Origin: Plazaster borealis
Lineage: Eukaryota > Echinodermata > Asteroidea > Forcipulatida > Labidiasteridae
NCBI GenBank assembly: GCA_021014325.1
Contig: CM037457.1
Coordinates: 5,562,721 to 5,626,720 of the forward strand
Length of the DNA: 64,000 nucleotides
Direction of reading: 5' to 3'
The notes under the pieces are model-generated. The model was not told the origin of the DNA. It ran no database searches and worked only from the letters and a program-made list of their open reading frames with translations. Made by a program: the position numbers and the translations under genes. Shown in pieces: positions 36,101 to 42,046 of the stretch. The number at the start of each line of letters is the position of its first letter. Position 1 is the first letter of the stretch.

Positions 36101-37695
36101 TGGCGACTTCCTATACCGCCCGTGTAACCGGTTGTTCCTTATGGGGCCTGAAATAATTTACCCTCAGAAAATCCAACATTTACCAAAATCGAATGGTAGA
36201 CAGTGCATCAAAATAGTGCGCCTGAAATACGGCGTGTTTAGTTTACTACATGTATGTTTGATTTGTATCTTTAGCGCACCCATGTTCAGCGCATACAGCG
36301 GGCTGCGTGTACTGCGTAGTTTGCATTCAAAGCGATGGTAACTGGACGCATTTGAGCACAGCCGAGGCATGCCAAGGGTACACTATTTTGTGCTCCATTG
36401 ACAATCACAACGGCGGTGAGCTCCCCGTTCTTGGTTTTAATTTTATGGTTGCGGTTTGGGATTCACTTATTTATCCCTGTTTAGTGTTAATGTATACTGT
36501 TAGTGTTATTTATTTGATGCCATCTTTGGTATTTGAATGAAGCGTTTGGCCTTTATTTAACATGAAACATGAATACATTACTATATCATGATAAACTACC
36601 ACAGAGTTTATATTTGCGCAAGGTTTTTAATTTGTGCTCAATAGCCCCAATCCTCCAAATTGCCTTTGTGCCCCGCCCTGGGATTTAAACGCTCATCAAA
36701 TTCTAACTGAGTAATTATGAGTATTCATTACATTGTATCATTTGAATTTGATATCACATAAATAAACGTAACTTCCAGCCTGAAAAAATGTCAGACAACT
36801 CGTCCGTCGGACAACTCAACATGACAGTCAGACAACTCGACGGGTCAGACAACTCAATGGGTCAGACAACTCGACGGGTCAGACAACTCAGACAACATTG
36901 ACCGGAGGCCTAAGATTAAGAAGGCTTGTCTAAATACTTGTCTGAAGTTCACGAAAAAAATTCAGAAATATCAGGATTTATCAGAAAATGTGTGCAAACA
37001 TTGATGTTAGACAACTCAGTACAAAGATCAGTCATTCAACCGTCGACTTGTCGGTCGACTTGTCTTGGCACTCCGTCGAGTTGTCTCACTGACTTGTCAA
37101 GCTGTCGTGTTGTCTGACTGGTCGAGTTGTCCGACTGTCGAGTTGTCCGACGGACGAGTTGTCTGAACTCCATTGTGATAATCGTAACATAATAAAATAT
37201 GATTTGATGGCTTTTGTTTTGTAAAAGTACTTAATCATGCATTATATATATCAAATAATATAATTTAGCCGGTCGGTCCACTATCTACTAAAATTTGAAA
37301 TGTTAATTATCAATAATTTTTAAGCCCTTTGACGAGTATAATTAGTACTACAGCTGTCCTTGCTCTCATCAATGGTTGGTACAGGAACCCAACCCATGGG
37401 ACATACCAATAAATTCAGGTGTCGGATTTACCCGTCTTTATGCTGTATAAGTATGGTATATAATTTCGGTTGTTTACATTAAAACATTTCAAACTTCCCG
37501 CTAAAACAAACTCTTCAAACTATTTCAAGAACAAAATTCAGATAAAACTAAAACTCTACTCACCTCAATCAATGCTTTTAATTTCACTTTAGTTTCTGAC
37601 GGTCTAATGAAAAACTTTAAGGGTGCGCAATCTTCTTTGGTGAAAAGAAACGATGAACATTCTTCGTTTCCGTCTGCATCTGGTGATGACGCCAT
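15061..37695 (-). CDS. TERF2IP: TERF2IP (RAP1), telomeric shelterin subunit, complete 12-exon gene
   Basis: The CDS joins (minus strand, 5' to 3') 37564-37695, 35370-35425, 33694-33798, 31429-31500, 28322-28433, 26506-26989, 25316-25455, 23954-24057, 20604-20770, 19616-19695, 17556-17670 and 15061-15194: 1701 nt, 566 aa, all phases matching. Order: BRCT (about residues 12-97), Myb/homeodomain-like (about 122-185, with ILTYIAKHTDCKFAGNQIWK and TDHSWQSMRNRFLKKL), a long charged linker, and a C-terminal RCT domain (about 485-566, with KYSVSEKTVAQYLYIHSGDV and KKFGKAEVMRRQAF). In vertebrates RAP1 binds TRF2 through the RCT, limits recombination at chromosome ends, and affects transcription including NF-kappaB signalling. 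Human RAP1 has 399 aa; the extra length here is linker. Start: first ATG of exon 1, divergent from TIMM8. Confidence 0.93.
15237..15578 (+). mobile_element. TTAA-B-like element copy 6, diverged
   Basis: Keeps 'ttggtaattgtcaaagaaca', 'acccaacatatacatgaaat', 'aacaaacctgtgaaagtttg' and a degraded right end 'accaatgttgtacacacttt'. It lies in RAP1 intron 11. Confidence 0.65.
15925..16260 (+). mobile_element. SINE-1 variant, near full length
   Basis: Box A 'tggccgagcggtttagtg', box B-like 'gtgggtcgaatcccagtc', then 'tgtgtccttgagcaagacac', a body with 'tgcgcttcatacttggcagc' and the terminus 'gcgctatataagagtcaata'. The tRNA-like head has the layout of a Leu/Ser tRNA with a long variable arm. Confidence 0.85.
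16390..16600 (-). mobile_element. SINE-2 copy 1 (minus, partial)
   Basis: Minus strand: 'gttggctcagtggtttcttt' head, 'cggttcgaatcccacc' box B, then 'cagtccctacctgattgc' and 'aacaccta'-like body shared with 53050-53345. Confidence 0.75.
16583..16834. mobile_element. Palindromic MITE L
   Basis: Starts 'gggcccaatttcatggctct' and ends with its reverse complement 'agagccatgaaattgggccc'. It is related to family E ends but has a distinct core of 'aagcgc..gaattc' motifs. Confidence 0.85.
17032..17431 (+). mobile_element. TTAA-C MITE copy 1, complete
   Basis: Starts AGGTAGGGTCATAGATTGG, ends CCAATGACCCTACCT, flanked by TTAA (17028-17031 and 17432-17435). An ORF inside it is a by-product. Confidence 0.85.
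17556..17670 (-). CDS. TERF2IP: RAP1 exon 11 (RCT domain)
   Basis: Encodes RAMEKYSVSEKTVAQYLYIH and SGDVAQALEHMETQELQE. It corresponds to human 'MEKFNLDLSTVTQAFLKNSGELEATSAFL'. Acceptor TTCACAG, donor AAG|GTATTG. Confidence 0.93.
18425..18835 (-). mobile_element. SINE-1 copy (minus), near full length
   Basis: Minus strand: 'gtggcacgaacatgtccgag' head, 'gtgggttcgagtcccggcct' box B, body with 'tgtgttgtgtaatgcacgta' and 'caccttgtaaatcatcaca', tail near 'gtgctttaagacaccctcgg'. Confidence 0.82.
18832..19104. mobile_element. Family E-type palindromic MITE copy 2
   Basis: Begins 'gggcccaatttcacagcgct' and ends 'agcagctttatgaaattggt', with a variant core. It abuts a SINE-1. Confidence 0.7.
19172..19537 (+). 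mobile_element. TTAA-B MITE copy 3, complete
   Basis: Starts AGGCACTGAACACGTTTGG and ends CCAAACGTGTACGATACCT, with TTAA at 19168-19171 and 19538-19541. The centre has 'acttcttgcaagaagt', a perfect palindrome. Confidence 0.9.
19616..19695 (-). CDS. TERF2IP: RAP1 exon 10
   Basis: Encodes DFPSSLDVNDNHINFAKDVQ and KLSGIIE, ending GAG|GTATGT in phase 0. It leads into the RCT domain. Confidence 0.85.
19748..20100 (+). repeat. Dispersed repeat G copy 1
   Basis: Begins 'taaccctttagagaccaaaa' with 'gccacaagcggcttgtacca' and 'tttgacctacttccactcaa'. The same module occurs at 25855, 32110 (inverted), 47670 (inverted) and 52785 (inverted). Confidence 0.75.
20195..20350 (-). mobile_element. SINE-3 copy 1 (minus; tRNA-like head)
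   Basis: Minus strand 20224-20290: 'agctcagttggtagagtgcc' (box A) and 'ggtcgttggttcaaatcctg' (box B), like a tRNA without CCA or a convincing folded acceptor. 'aatttttctttgttcaaccc' follows, shared with 50130 and 59645, so it is a SINE and not a tRNA gene. Confidence 0.75.
20604..20770 (-). CDS. TERF2IP: RAP1 exon 9 (basic/acidic linker with NLS-like run)
   Basis: Encodes TPRKKSSKKTTLKRDVVDG, then RQKHKKRFILNDDSDDEELN. The basic cluster looks like a nuclear localisation signal; the S/D/E run suits casein kinase 2. Phase matches exon 8 directly, which excludes a candidate exon near 21790. Confidence 0.86.
20830..21140. mobile_element. Foldback element F-like copy 2
   Basis: Arms carry 'tcttaagatgaatcttaatg' and 'cattaagat' runs with 'atttcacaaagagttaagat'. 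A related hairpin is at 23735-23880. Confidence 0.65.
21270..21624 (+). mobile_element. TTAA-A MITE copy 4, left end degraded
   Basis: Keeps 'aactaacctgtgaaaatttc', 'gagcggatatgtccacgagg', the central palindrome and the right terminus before TTAA (21621-21624). Confidence 0.75.
22030..23710. repeat. 87-bp minisatellite in RAP1 intron 8
   Basis: The landmark 'gatctgagac' recurs every 87 bp (for example 22411 and 22498). A regular core of about nine copies runs from roughly 22300 to 23160, and degenerate 'gagac..gaccaagac' units extend to both sides. Confidence 0.93.
23735..23880. mobile_element. Foldback element F-like copy 3
   Basis: Inverted ends 'gccgatttcacaaagagtta' and 'tgtctttgtgaaatcggccc', with 'agatcgatctt' and 'cttaagatgaatctta' inside. 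Confidence 0.8.
23954..24057 (-). CDS. TERF2IP: RAP1 exon 8 (acidic linker)
   Basis: Encodes AEMETITILDSQDIENGGRD and TSQDEENAPKKSPF. Acceptor AACAG, donor TTCAG|GTCAGT. Confidence 0.82.
24240..24640 (+). repeat. Pyrimidine-rich tract and possible retroelement 3' end
   Basis: A C/T-rich stretch (24265-24480) is followed by 'ttgagaaagactctgctagg' and 'gtccaaatgtcaggcca', a phrase I associate with retroelement 3' ends in marine invertebrates. Class uncertain. Confidence 0.3.
25016..25255 (+). mobile_element. TTAA-C MITE copy 2, truncated
   Basis: Starts AGGTAGAGTCAAGGATTG after TTAA (25012-25015), with 'gtctacttgctgagaaaaca' shared with 57330-57365. No right terminus is present. Confidence 0.7.
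25316..25455 (-). CDS. TERF2IP: RAP1 exon 7 (linker)
   Basis: Encodes ANKSTGTDNHEADSAAFKGD and EFDKYLIAEAEKTSREMAK. Acceptor TTCACAG, donor AAG|GTAAAA. Phase agrees with both neighbours. Confidence 0.85.
25693..25810. repeat. C-run and A/C-rich low-complexity tract
   Basis: A run of about 13 C is followed by an A-rich tract with scattered C. Confidence 0.9.
25855..26085 (+). repeat. Dispersed repeat G copy 2
   Basis: 'taaccttttagagaacatag', 'gccacaagtggcttgtacca' and 'tttgacctacttccaatta', ending 'gtaaagggttaa' directly against a TTAA-A element. Confidence 0.75.
26087..26470 (-). mobile_element. TTAA-A MITE copy 5, complete
   Basis: Starts AGGGTCTGTATACGTTACG and ends ATATACAATCCCT, with TTAA at 26083-26086 and 26471-26474. 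It ends 31 bp from the 3' end of RAP1 exon 6. Confidence 0.88.
26506..26989 (-). CDS. TERF2IP: RAP1 exon 6 (Myb helix 3 and start of linker)
   Basis: Begins ITDHSWQSMRNRFLKKLERY, the Myb recognition helix (human TQHSWQSLKDRYLKHL). A long S/T/A/K-rich disordered segment follows. Acceptor CCCACAG, donor GCAG|GTTAGC. It is the largest coding exon in the window (484 bp). Confidence 0.94.
27485..27755 (-). mobile_element. SINE-1 variant (minus)
   Basis: Minus-strand copy of the 15925 type: 'gtgtcctgtccgagcagtc' head, box B 'ggtttgaatcccggtcatg', 'tgtgtccttgaacaagaaac' and 'actccccagagagctgagat'. Confidence 0.78.
27925..28200 (+). repeat. Dispersed repeat O copy 2
   Basis: 'gacgaatgtgaaaattccta', 'acctgggttcccccttgttg', 'caggaggtttacagactctg' and 'actacaagtttggacacaat', closely matching 34685-34935. 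Confidence 0.75.
28322..28433 (-). CDS. TERF2IP: RAP1 exon 5 (Myb helices 1-2)
   Basis: Encodes RQYYTKNDDLSILTYIAKHT and FAGNQIWKKMERLK, matching human 'ADDVAILTYVKENA...GNALWKAMEKS'. Donor AAG|GTAAAC, phase 0. Confidence 0.95.
28719..28924. mobile_element. Family E palindromic MITE copy 3, abutting the satellite
   Basis: Begins 'ggcccaatttcatacagctg' and ends 'ccatgaaattgggccc'. The 19-bp satellite starts within about 10 bp of its right end. Confidence 0.78.
28931..31333. repeat. 19-bp satellite with higher-order repeats in RAP1 intron 4
   Basis: About 125 head-to-tail copies of a 19-bp unit, 'ccgggctagtgtttgcaca' with variants (gattgcatg, tttgatcgccagg, gcacgatgtg). The variant 'ctggacaagt' occurs at 29981, 30190, 30687 and 30896: offsets of 209 and 706 bp recur, so blocks of many units were duplicated together. 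It ends about 96 bp before RAP1 exon 4. Confidence 0.95.
31429..31500 (-). CDS. TERF2IP: RAP1 exon 4 (BRCT-Myb linker)
   Basis: Encodes RLEPRQPTSPALSSTT and IISNISTQG, a low-complexity S/T/P linker. Splice sites CTCCAG and GG|GTGAGT. It joins in phase to exons 3 and 5; the call depends on phase more than on similarity. Confidence 0.78.
31708..32034. mobile_element. Palindrome-ended MITE P copy 1
   Basis: The left end 'cattttccaatagatagtcc' with 'ttatga' mirrors the right end 'cataaggactctattggaaa'. The core ('tgatgtcacatttcaaatgt', 'agcattgaatttgacct') recurs at 34930-35330. Confidence 0.75.
32110..32445 (-). repeat. Dispersed repeat G copy 3 (inverted)
   Basis: 'ggaagtaggtcaaaccttgc', 'tttggtacaagccgcttgtg' and 'gtctctaagggtta' are the reverse complement of copy 1. 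Confidence 0.75.
32632..32824. mobile_element. Family E MITE copy 4
   Basis: From 'gggcccaattttataaagcc' to 'aacagctttatgaaatttgg', with 'ttgcttaccaaaaacaggtc'. Confidence 0.78.
33694..33798 (-). CDS. TERF2IP: RAP1 exon 3 (BRCT end)
   Basis: Encodes LRAEGDRIISNDYIKAKFIN and DCIAEDELLPLDDY, matching the 'FISTQYILDCVERNERLELEAY' region of human RAP1. Acceptor CTTACAG, donor ACAG|GTAATA. Confidence 0.92.
33855..34380. mobile_element. MITE with 15-bp TIR in RAP1 intron 2
   Basis: Left end ggtgcgttcgattag and right end ctaatcgaacgcacc are perfect inverted repeats. Internal copies of 'aatcgaacgc' and 'gggttgacccgg' repeat the motif. No target duplication was obvious. Confidence 0.85.
34538..34675 (+). 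repeat. Dispersed repeat N copy 1 (uninterrupted)
   Basis: 'gaggctccatgcccctggtc', 'attgccttggtgccacttga' and 'aatgttccag'. This is the intact version of the site split at 63606-63860. Confidence 0.75.
34685..34935 (+). repeat. Dispersed repeat O copy 3
   Basis: Same blocks as 27925-28200 ('tgacgaatgcgaaaagtcct', 'gtttacagactctgtgcatc', 'ggtttggacaaaatgtggac'). Confidence 0.75.
34935..35330. mobile_element. MITE P copy 2
   Basis: 'agagtccttatgaaagtgtg', 'atgatatcacatttcaaata', 'agcgttgaatttgaccttta' and 'acattttacacatttttaac' match 31708-32034. Confidence 0.7.
35370..35425 (-). CDS. TERF2IP: RAP1 exon 2 (BRCT)
   Basis: Encodes ARGGIVSSKLVGSEADWI, the BRCT glycine turn region. Acceptor CTGTAG, donor TCAA|GTAAGA, leaving two bases. 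Confidence 0.88.
35549..35735. mobile_element. Family E MITE copy 5
   Basis: From 'agggcccaatttctgcttaa' to 'agcagctctatgaaattggg', with 'taacaaaattatgcttacca' and 'ccagccaaactaccatgtga'. Confidence 0.85.
36788..37168. repeat. GACAACTC foldback element in RAP1 intron 1
   Basis: The left block repeats 'gtcagacaactcgac/aatgg' (36788-36895). The right block (37040-37168) holds the inverse 'gagttgtc'. The outer arms are perfect inverted repeats over about 27 bases ('tcagacaactcgtccgtcgg...' against '...ccgacggacgagttgtctga'). Confidence 0.9.
37564..37695 (-). CDS. TERF2IP: RAP1 exon 1 (start, BRCT beginning)
   Basis: Encodes MASSPDADGNEECSSFLFTK, then LKFFIRPSETKVKLKALIE, which parallels human 'LFVRDDGSSMSFYVRPSPAK'. 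Donor GAG|GTGAGT, phase 0. Confidence 0.9.
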
Positions 37696-38539
37696 TTTGT
37701 TTATTTGTCTGGTTTCGGCCTCCCTAAAAACCGCACCAGTACAGTAGTGTCAAGTAAGGAGAGATAGTTGAGGGCCAGACTATACTGCAGAATCTGCTGA
37801 GGGAATGAAATCTACACGGGTACGGACGAGTTCGGTTTTCTTTCCAACGTTTGCAATTATTAATTGATTCTTCACATAAAAGGTCAGTTTACTAAATTCA
37901 ACTTGTAGTTATATATTTTTGAGAAAGAATAGTGAAACCCTCGCTGATTTATCCGGATTATTGGATAGTAATACTTTGATTCCATCTCTACACACACACT
38001 GCCATGCATGTGCACAGCTCCAGTCACTCACATATGTCACACTGACACTGCAGTGACCAAATGGCCAGCGGATTAGGCTGCAGATTCAAGATTGGGCTTC
38101 AACAGTATCATGTACACGGTCCCCATCCCCAGTTATTGAAATTTAAAATATTCTTTCATAACTTTACTATACTGTACGGGATATTTGGTTAATTCCAATC
38201 AAAGTTTGATTTTGGTTGACCAGTGTTCTGTTGTGTTGCTTTTTTATTCACTGAAATAGAGTAGACTACGACCGCTAGAGGGCGCTGTTCGTTTGTGGAC
38301 GTTCGTTTAGTGAATGAGATCTTGTGACCCATTGACCCGTCACTGAATGAAAATTTTCTTGTATTTTTAAGAAAGTGTGAGTGACAAAGTGAAAGTCAAC
38401 ATGCACCATGGTCAAGAGCACCATGAACAGGCTGTTTTTATACATTTCATCATGACAAAATTAATGGTAAGGATGATGATTAAAACCTTCTCTTTCCTCC
38501 CACTACAATGCCTGCAGTTTAGGCCACAACGCCATCATC
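37696..38539. promoter_or_regulatory. Divergent RAP1/TIMM8 promoter region
   Basis: 844 bp separates the two start codons, which point away from each other. It contains the CTCF-like motif at 38268 and no family repeat that I recognise. A pyrimidine tract and AG at 38495-38522 suggest the 3' splice site of a TIMM8 5'-UTR intron. Confidence 0.6.
38268..38285 (+). promoter_or_regulatory. CTCF-like motif in the divergent promoter
   Basis: Reads ACGACCGCTAGAGGGCGC, followed by TG. It differs at one position from the motif upstream of NAXD and fits the general CTCF core. Binding is inferred. Confidence 0.5.
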
Positions 38540-38812
38540 ATGGCAGACACAGATCCCGAGCTGGCCCATTTCATCACTGTGCAGGGCCAACGCCAGACGT
38601 TCCAGCAACTCGTCTACAAGCTGACAGACACTTGCTGGGAGAAATGCTTCGCCGACTCTCGGCCTGGGGCCCGTCTCGAGACCAAGATGGAAACCTGTTT
38701 TGTTAACTGTGTGGAACGGTTCATAGACACTACAAATTTCATAGTGAAGAGACTCGAGACACAACCATCAAGGAGCTCGTCAAGTAGAGGGGGTCTGGAT
38801 ATGAACTTATGA
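38540..38812 (+). CDS. TIMM8: TIMM8, small Tim chaperone of the mitochondrial intermembrane space
   Basis: A 90-residue protein in one coding exon, starting ATGGCAG in a good context and ending TGA. It has the twin CX3C signature CWEKC (32-36) and CFVNC (53-57), 16 residues apart, with the family phrases QTFQQLVYKLTD and CFVNCVERFIDTTNFIVKRL (human TIMM8A: FQQLVHQMTELCWEKC, CFVNCVERFIDTSQFI). Tim8 pairs with Tim13 in a hexamer that escorts hydrophobic precursors such as Tim23 across the intermembrane space; the cysteines form two internal disulfides after Mia40 import. The Ser-rich tail is lineage-specific. Whether it matches vertebrate A or B cannot be said; probably a single pre-duplication gene. 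Divergent neighbour of RAP1. Confidence 0.95.
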   Translation: MADTDPELAHFITVQGQRQTFQQLVYKLTDTCWEKCFADSRPGARLETKMETCFVNCVERFIDTTNFIVKRLETQPSRSSSSRGGLDMNL

Positions 38813-39129
38813 GTCTTGCTTTCTGTTAAAGAACGATCAAGGAAACTCAACTTTGTCCCCGACGACAATCAGAAAGCCGGGCGCAAATCCATTGTGACAC
38901 TAGTATTCACTCATCCTCAGTCACAGCAAGGGAAGGAGGGCAGGGCGGATGAACTTTTGAACATTTTAAACAGCTATTAAGACATTCAACCACAGCCAGT
39001 AAAATAATCCAAGAGTTCAAATACCCATTTCTAGGTATGTGGTTCGTTGATGCATCTGCAGAAGAGTGTTTCATCCAGTCTACATGAGTCTTAATATATC
39101 AAGAAATACACATTAATTGACTTAAATTT

Positions 39130-39225
39130 GAATTTATACTGGAGCATTTCAAGGGGCACCAAGGCAATGACCAGGGGCATGGGGGCAACTGCCTCCGTAA
39201 AGTATCAGGCCTGGGAATAGAATAA
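39130..39225 (-). repeat. Dispersed repeat N copy 2 (inverted)
   Basis: 'ctggagcatttcaaggggca' and 'ccaaggcaatgaccaggggc' are the reverse complement of 34570-34620. Confidence 0.75.
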
Positions 39226-39625
39226 TACTGAGTTCTTATATAGCGCTTTATCACACCTGATGGGCGTCTCAAAGCGCTCAGTATGTTTTCCTGCAAAGTA
39301 TGCGGAGCTATGTTTTGAAGTATGAGACTTATTCCTTTGCATAGCACCATGTAATGGTTTACAAGGTGCTGTGGCGCAATTTGTAGCCAATCAAACCAGG
39401 AACACCGGGGCAAACCCCTTCTCTTTATGATAAGTGCACTGGGTTCTTTTATGTGCATTACACAACACACAAAACCAACGTTCCATCTGAAGGCATAGCA
39501 ATAATGGTTAAGCGTCTTGCTTAAGAATACGAATGCACGACCGGGACTCGAACCCACACTCTGCTGATCAGAAACACCAGAGCTTGAGTCCAGTGTTCTT
39601 ATACGCTCAGCCACGACACAGAATA
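39222..39625 (-). mobile_element. SINE-1 copy (minus), full length
   Basis: Minus strand: 'gtcgtggctgagcgtataag' (box A), 'gtgggttcgagtcccggtcg' (box B), 'tgtgtaatgcacataaaaga', 'aggggtttgccccggtgttc', 'agcaccttgtaaaccattac', and the tail 'gataaagcgctatataagaa'. It is the best copy for a consensus. Confidence 0.88.
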
Positions 39626-39735
39626 TGAAATGCATTTGCCCTACCAAATTGTTTGCAGAGTTTTCTCTGTTCTGTTTCCAAGTGCCACTTGATACATCGA
39701 TCGCTGAAAAAAAACCTCCTGAAAAGTATAACCAA

Positions 39736-39815
39736 CTGTCTCCTGTTTTTACTACCGAGTTGATTCTACTTCAATCTGTCTCCTGTTTTTACTACCGAGT
39801 TGATTCTACTTCAAT
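39736..39815. repeat. 39-bp direct duplication
   Basis: 'ctgtctcctgtttttactac' and the following 19 bases occur twice in direct succession. Confidence 0.92.
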
Positions 39816-40267
39816 CTTGGTTTTTATGTTTTATTAAAAGTCATTCATACAAATAAAAACATATTTCAAACAAACAAGAGTTCATTATTGGTTATCTTGC
39901 TTTATTTTTGTTTAACAAGTTTCCATTCTGTTTGTTGAAGTCATGCTTAGTCTCTGTTCAAGTTGCTTTATAACACTTATTAATTGATTTGTTTAACGTT
40001 AACTAAATTAATACATTGGCAAAGGGTTAAATAGTATGTTCTTTGTTGAACCAAGGCTAGATCATGATGACCTCGGCCATCCATAGTTCAGTAAAGAGCA
40101 ATATGATTAAAAATAGTACAAACATTTTTTGACCAAGCCGTCAAGAATGTTCAAAGATTGGGATGACACAAAATACCCAGAAAAGAAGTATATCCACCAG
40201 ATATGATGTAACTCATTGAGACAAGGGGCAAGTTTTGGCAACCCCAATCACAAACAAGTTTGACTTC

Positions 40268-40820
40268 AGGGCCCAATTTCATAGAGCTGCTAAAGTACAA
40301 AAAGTAGCAAGCACAACAAAATTATGCTTATCAAAATATGGTTACCAGCCAAAATGCCATTTCTCATTGCACAATCTATGACTGGTATCCTGCTATTTTT
40401 TTCTTATTAGAAACCAGTAAGCAAAATTTACTGCTTAAAGGCACTGTACACGTTTGGTAGTTGTCAAAGACCAGTGTTCTCACTTGGTGTATCCCAACAT
40501 ATGCATAAAATAACAAGCCTGTGAAAATTGGTCATCGAAGTTGCAAGAAAATTATGAAAGAAAAAACACCCTTGTTGTAAAAATTTGTGTGCTTTCAGAT
40601 AGGAATAACAACTTCTTGCAAGAAGTTTTTATTATTTTAGTGAGAAATTACCTCTTTCTCAAAAACTACGTTAACTTCAGAGGGAGCCTTTTCCTACAAT
40701 GTTTTATACTATCAACAGCTCTCCGTTGCTTGTTAGCAAGTAAGTTTTTATGCTAATATTTGTTTTGAGTCATTACCAAACGTGTATGATACCTTTAAGC
40801 AGCTCTATGAAATTGAGCAC
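40268..40820. mobile_element. Family E MITE copy 6, split by a TTAA-B insertion
   Basis: The left part 40268-40438 ('gggcccaatttcatagagct' to 'tttactgcttaa') resumes at 40795 ('ttaagcagctctatgaaatt'). Removing 40439-40794 and one TTAA restores the usual family E end. Confidence 0.92.
40439..40794 (+). mobile_element. TTAA-B MITE copy 4, nested, with intact TTAA duplication
   Basis: Starts AGGCACTGTACACGTTTGG and ends CCAAACGTGTATGATACCT. TTAA lies at 40435-40438 and 40795-40798, and the uninterrupted target 'ctgcttaagcagc' is known from other family E copies. Confidence 0.95.
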
Positions 40821-41645
40821 TGGTATTGGTTAAGTGTGTTTTATTCAGTTTTGTGCCGGGGTGACAGCTGTTCCAACCAAACCATAACTGGGTTTGACGG
40901 CCGATTTTCAAGCTATCGAAAAGTTTCTACTGAATTCTCTTGCAAGGACCAACGCTGGAGTATACCAGTCCAATAATATCAATACAAATATAAAAACAAA
41001 GTTCCTTTGCGTGAAAATAAAATACAGGCTGTAAAAGCTTTGCGAACTTACATTTTCAAGAGATGTACTAGATCATAAAATTATTTCTGATTACTGACCC
41101 ATTTTTGTGTAGCTCTTGGAAATTGTTTCGGTCAGTAAACTTGGCATCAGAAATGTCTTCACGTCTGGTAAGGGTCACCAAAACAGACCCCAGGTGTCAC
41201 GCTGTCTCATACATCAAATATTTTGACTCCGCAGCCATTCTCATAATGGCAAAAGTGTGCTTGAGATGATTTGCACTGAAAATGTAACATTCTCTACAAA
41301 ATAACGACATGTCAAGTGTAACAACTTCTCTGGATATTTGGTACTGTAGTTTCTTTCATTCAGGTAAGGTTTTCAACATCAATTCACACAAACATGTTTC
41401 AGATCGTTACCAAAAGATCTTTATCACTGTAACCACCTTCGTCATGTTCCCTGTTCGCAAAAGCAATAATGAATACTGATACTTGCGTATACCAGACAGG
41501 AGTCAGTCTATTTTAACCTTCCAGTCAAACATTGGCGACAATGATTTGAATGGATGGAATCAGGGTTCAACTTCATGCTCAACTTCACAGTTCTATGGGC
41601 GCTAAGCACAAAATTCCGCAGTAAGCAGAGCCATGAAATTCGACC

Positions 41646-41843
41646 CAGGGCCCAATTTCATAGAGCTGCTTCAGCAGAAAACATTGCTTAACTGTTTTCT
41701 GCTTAGCAAAAATGTGCAGGACATCAATCAAAAATTGTAAATGTAACATGGTATTTTGGCTGGTAACCTTAATCTGGTAAGCATAATGTTGCTGTGCTTA
41801 GCCACTTATTGTGCTTGAGCAGCTTTATGAAATTGGGCCCTCA
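41646..41843. mobile_element. Family E MITE copy 7, complete
   Basis: From 'cagggcccaatttcatagag' to 'ctttatgaaattgggccc'. Both inverted ends are intact. Confidence 0.88.
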
Positions 41844-42046
41844 GATGCCCACACTATAGATCATTATCATGGTGTGGCCATCTTTGTTTGGATTCCTGTA
41901 TACACAGTAACAATGGCAGTTCTTATTCTAATTTCATATAATAGGACCAGACTATGTTTTCCCTCCACCCTCACCATTTTTGAAACCATCAGTTAATTTA
42001 AAAACGTTCACATTTGGAAGCTGTATCAACTGGGTGGACGGAGCCT

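Noticed and set aside
35991..36341. 116-codon plus-strand ORF in RAP1 intron 1
   Set aside because: No family resemblance, biased composition and no promoter or poly(A) context.
38377..38706. 109-codon ORF overlapping TIMM8
   Set aside because: It is an alternative frame of the TIMM8 exon. The +3 frame carries the twin CX3C protein.
40782..40976. Cys-containing peptide (CRGDSCSNQTITGFDG) with an upstream AG, recalling a complement-control module
   Set aside because: Too short, no second exon, and it begins inside a TTAA-B/family E junction.
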